The notes beneath the pieces were generated by a model, which was not told the origin of the DNA, ran no database searches, and saw only the letters and a program-made list of their open reading frames with translations. This document shows, in pieces, positions 13,972 to 15,723 of a DNA stretch of 15,723 bases. Each line of letters starts with the position of its first letter. The stretch's first letter is position 1. The stretch covers positions 1 to 15,723 of the forward strand of contig CAZFGL010000049.1 in assembly GCA_964518645.1 (NCBI GenBank), given 5' to 3'. The position numbers and the translations under genes were made by a program. The stretch is from HGM13006 sp964518645. Lineage in GTDB: Bacteria > Bacillota > Clostridia > Oscillospirales > Oscillospiraceae.

Positions 13972-14037
13972 TTTACGGAAATTTTACGCAATCTTTCGCC
14001 AGATTTAACAAAGTTTTTATTTTCTCTTTCACTTTTC
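13972..14037 (+). promoter_or_regulatory. PHO-box-like array of 11-bp repeats upstream of the Na/Pi gene
   Basis: Six consecutive 11-bp registers start with TT(T/A): TTTACG at 13972, TTTACG at 13983, TTTCGC at 13994, TTAACA at 14005, TTTATT at 14016 and TTTCAC at 14027. The last coincides with the -35 box. Direct TT(A/T/C)A-type hexamers spaced 11 bp apart and reaching into the -35 are the known layout of PhoP sites in Bacillus. The target here is a phosphate transporter gene. The region is T-rich, so part of the match may be chance. Confidence 0.5.
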
Positions 14038-14055
14038 ACCTGTTTCTGCTATGAT
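14027..14055 (+). promoter_or_regulatory. Promoter of the Na/Pi cotransporter gene
   Basis: TTTCAC (14027-14032) and TATGAT (14050-14055) are separated by 17 bp, with TGC before the -10. The weak -35 fits a promoter that needs an activator. The predicted start near 14062 gives a leader of about 100 nt. Confidence 0.6.
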
Positions 14056-14061
14056 ATAAAA

Positions 14062-14142
14062 GACGCAGAATGTGCATCATTCTGTTTCGTACCCGAATGG
14101 TACTGTTTATTACGTCAAATAATAGGAAAATTACTGGGTAAT
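14062..14142 (+). promoter_or_regulatory. Structured 5' leader of the Na/Pi gene (possible three-way junction)
   Basis: CAGAATG (14066-14072) pairs with CATTCTG (14078-14084), and GTACC (14089-14093) pairs with GGTAC (14099-14103). Both stems lie inside a possible closing helix GACG (14062-14065) with CGTC (14113-14116). A further stem ATTAC (14130-14134) with GTAAT (14138-14142) follows before the ribosome binding site. It matches no riboswitch class I know. The first two hairpins are perfect; the 4-bp closing helix is weak. Confidence 0.4.
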
Positions 14143-14162
14143 GAAATGAGGAAGGGACACAA

Positions 14163-15723
14163 ATGACACTACTTCAATTTTTTTCTCTCCTTGGTGGCGT
14201 AGGACTGTTTCTGTACGGCATGACCATCATGTCGTCCGGCCTGAAAAACGCCTGCGGTGAAAATCTGAGAGTTATTTTGGAGCACGCCACAAAAAACAAG
14301 ATGATCTCTGTTCTGGTGGGTATTGCCATCACCATGTTGATTCAGAGTTCCTCTGCAACAGACGTTATGGTGATTGGATTTGTAAACTCCGGGCTTATGA
14401 GTCTTTCGCAGGCCATTGGAGTAATCATGGGTGCCAACATCGGTACCACCATTACCGCACAGATCACCGCCTTCAACATCAGCGCATATGCCCCCCTGAT
14501 TCTTTTTATCGGCGCAATCATGTACCTGTTCTTTAAAAAGAACATGGTTCGTTATCTGGGCTGTGTCATCATGGGCTTCGGCATGCTTTTCCAAGGCATC
14601 GCCCTCATGAAAACCGCCATCGCCCCCCTGGCTGAGACACCTGCATTTATTTCCTTTATCTCCACACTGGAGAACCCTCTGATTACTGTGCTTTTCGGTG
14701 TGGCCTTTACGGCGCTCCTTCAAAGTTCTTCCTCCTCCACAGTTATTTTCCAGGCTTTTGCCGTTGAGGGGATCATCTCCTACCGGATCGCTGTTTATCT
14801 CTGCATCGGTGCGGCCATCGGTTCTGTTACTCCCAACATTCTCGCAAGCCTTACTGCCAACCGGAACGGCAAGCGTACTGCACTGCTGAACCTGCTGTTC
14901 AATGTGTTCCGCGCTGCAATTCTGATGCTGATTCTGGCCCTGTTCCCCAGAGTTCTGGACGTGATCCAGAGCCTGTCGCCCAACAATGTTGCACGTCAGA
15001 TTGCAAATACCCACACGATTTTCGCCATCTTCGCTGTGCTGGTCATGCTGCCCTTCACCAATAAGATCGTACAGCTCACCCAGCGTCTCCTGCCCCTGCG
15101 GCCTGAGGAGTCCCGGAAGAGCGAGGATCGGAAGCTGCTTTATATGACTCAGACCGGTAAGATTCCCCCTGCAGTGGCTCTAAATCAGGCCATTCATGAG
15201 ATCAACCGCATGGGCAAGATCGCCCGGGATAATCTGTCCCTTGCCATTGACTGTTTCTTCGAGCTGGACGACGAGAAGGCTCAGCTGGTGGAGGAGAACG
15301 AGGACACCGTAAACTATTTGGAGCGGGCAATCATCTCCAAGCTTGTGGAGCTTCGCACGCTGGATATGAGTCCCCGTGACCTCAACCGTGTATATCATCT
15401 GACCCTTGTTGTATCTGATATTGAACGACTCTCCGACCATGCGGAAAATATCATTGAATATGAATCCCAGATCAAACGGGGACAGGCTTCTCTTTCTCCC
15501 GATGCACTGGATGAGCTCAAGACCCTGGCAGAACTTTCCCTGCGCTCTATTGATACCTGTCTTTCTATTTTCGCCACTGAGGATCACGATCGGATCCCGG
15601 AGGCAGAGGAGCTGGAGGAATCCGTGGACGAACTTCAGGAGAATATCATTCAGAACCACGTCAAGCGCCTTATGAGCGCCACCTGCGACCCCAGAGGGGG
15701 CGTGGTGTTCACCGATATGGCAA
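14163..15723 (+). CDS. Na/Pi cotransporter family protein with PhoU-like C-terminal domain, 3' end outside window
   Basis: The frame is open from ATG 14163 to the window edge (520 residues). Residues 1-310 form a NptA/YjbB-type membrane part with two inverted half-repeats: QSSSAT (61-66) with GANIGTT (90-96), and QSSSSST (187-193) with GAAIGSVTPN (216-225). The QSSS motifs are the phosphate and sodium site of this family. Residues 340-510 form a helical PhoU-like domain, with ENEDTVNYLERAI (378-390) and VVSDIERLSDHAENI (416-430). It should import phosphate with sodium, or export it as proposed for YjbB in E. coli. The first repeat has D67 after QSSSAT where I expect T or S. GAGGAAGGG (14148-14156) lies 6 bp before the ATG. 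The family is about 540-600 residues, so a short tail is missing. Confidence 0.93.
   Translation, partial: MTLLQFFSLLGGVGLFLYGMTIMSSGLKNACGENLRVILEHATKNKMISVLVGIAITMLIQSSSATDVMVIGFVNSGLMSLSQAIGVIMGANIGTTITAQITAFNISAYAPLILFIGAIMYLFFKKNMVRYLGCVIMGFGMLFQGIALMKTAIAPLAETPAFISFISTLENPLITVLFGVAFTALLQSSSSSTVIFQAFAVEGIISYRIAVYLCIGAAIGSVTPNILASLTANRNGKRTALLNLLFNVFRAAILMLILALFPRVLDVIQSLSPNNVARQIANTHTIFAIFAVLVMLPFTNKIVQLTQRLLPLRPEESRKSEDRKLLYMTQTGKIPPAVALNQAIHEINRMGKIARDNLSLAIDCFFELDDEKAQLVEENEDTVNYLERAIISKLVELRTLDMSPRDLNRVYHLTLVVSDIERLSDHAENIIEYESQIKRGQASLSPDALDELKTLAELSLRSIDTCLSIFATEDHDRIPEAEELEESVDELQENIIQNHVKRLMSATCDPRGGVVFTDMA

Noticed and set aside
1..15723. Mobile element, phage island, CRISPR array, defence or biosynthetic cluster
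   Set aside because: No transposase, integrase, repeat-spacer array, terminal repeats or atypical gene block is visible; the genes are ordinary chromosomal ones with uniform expression signals.

Overview
The window looks like chromosomal DNA of an endospore-forming member of the Firmicutes, class Clostridia, and the overall protein style suggests Oscillospirales. That placement is an inference. The support is a SigF/SigG-family sporulation sigma gene at the left edge, an unsplit sigK, dapL (the LL-diaminopimelate aminotransferase route to meso-DAP), strong GGAGG-type ribosome binding sites, and house-keeping promoters of the TTGNNN-N16/17-TATAAT type. No tRNA, rRNA, CRISPR array, insertion sequence, phage gene or attachment site is visible, and genes are tightly packed with no gene-free stretch above about 225 bp.

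Layout. 1-407 (+): 3' half of a sporulation sigma factor, closed by a terminator. 507-620 (+): a 37-residue protein with its own ribosome binding site. 682-1974 (+): truA and a DnaQ-like DEDDh exonuclease, closed by a terminator. 2051-4588 (-): a two-gene operon for a molybdopterin oxidoreductase and its four-cluster iron-sulfur partner; its promoter overlaps the end of the next gene. 4628-5317 (-): sigK. 5420-8137 (-): glpK followed 15 bp later by a class I/II aminotransferase, closed by a terminator. 8310-9347 (+): a two-helix membrane protein of unknown function, convergent with a GNAT acetyltransferase (9401-9889, -) across a bidirectional terminator. 10031-12119 (+): dapF-dapL, two consecutive lysine/peptidoglycan steps written in reverse order. 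12172-13134 (-): WYL-domain regulator. 13246-13938 (+): metallophosphoesterase, divergent from the WYL gene. 14163-end (+): Na/Pi cotransporter with a PhoU-like tail, cut by the window end.

How the genes relate. Most are independent small transcription units. The clear functional unit is dapF-dapL: DapL makes LL-DAP from tetrahydrodipicolinate in one step and DapF epimerises it to meso-DAP. The molybdoenzyme and ferredoxin-like genes are translationally coupled (TAAATG) and should form one cytoplasmic redox complex of unknown substrate. The Na/Pi gene has the most elaborate control region: six consecutive 11-bp registers starting TT(T/A), the last coinciding with the -35 box, resembling a PHO box, followed by a leader of about 100 nt that can fold into a small three-way junction.

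No clear novel multi-gene system (defence, secretion, biosynthetic cluster) is present. The points most worth pursuing are the PHO-box-like array and structured leader at 13972-14142, the orphan molybdoenzyme, the 37-residue protein, the two-helix membrane protein, and two divergent promoter pairs with identical spacing. Several gene starts were moved from the longest possible ORF because the ribosome binding site or promoter lies inside the longer version.
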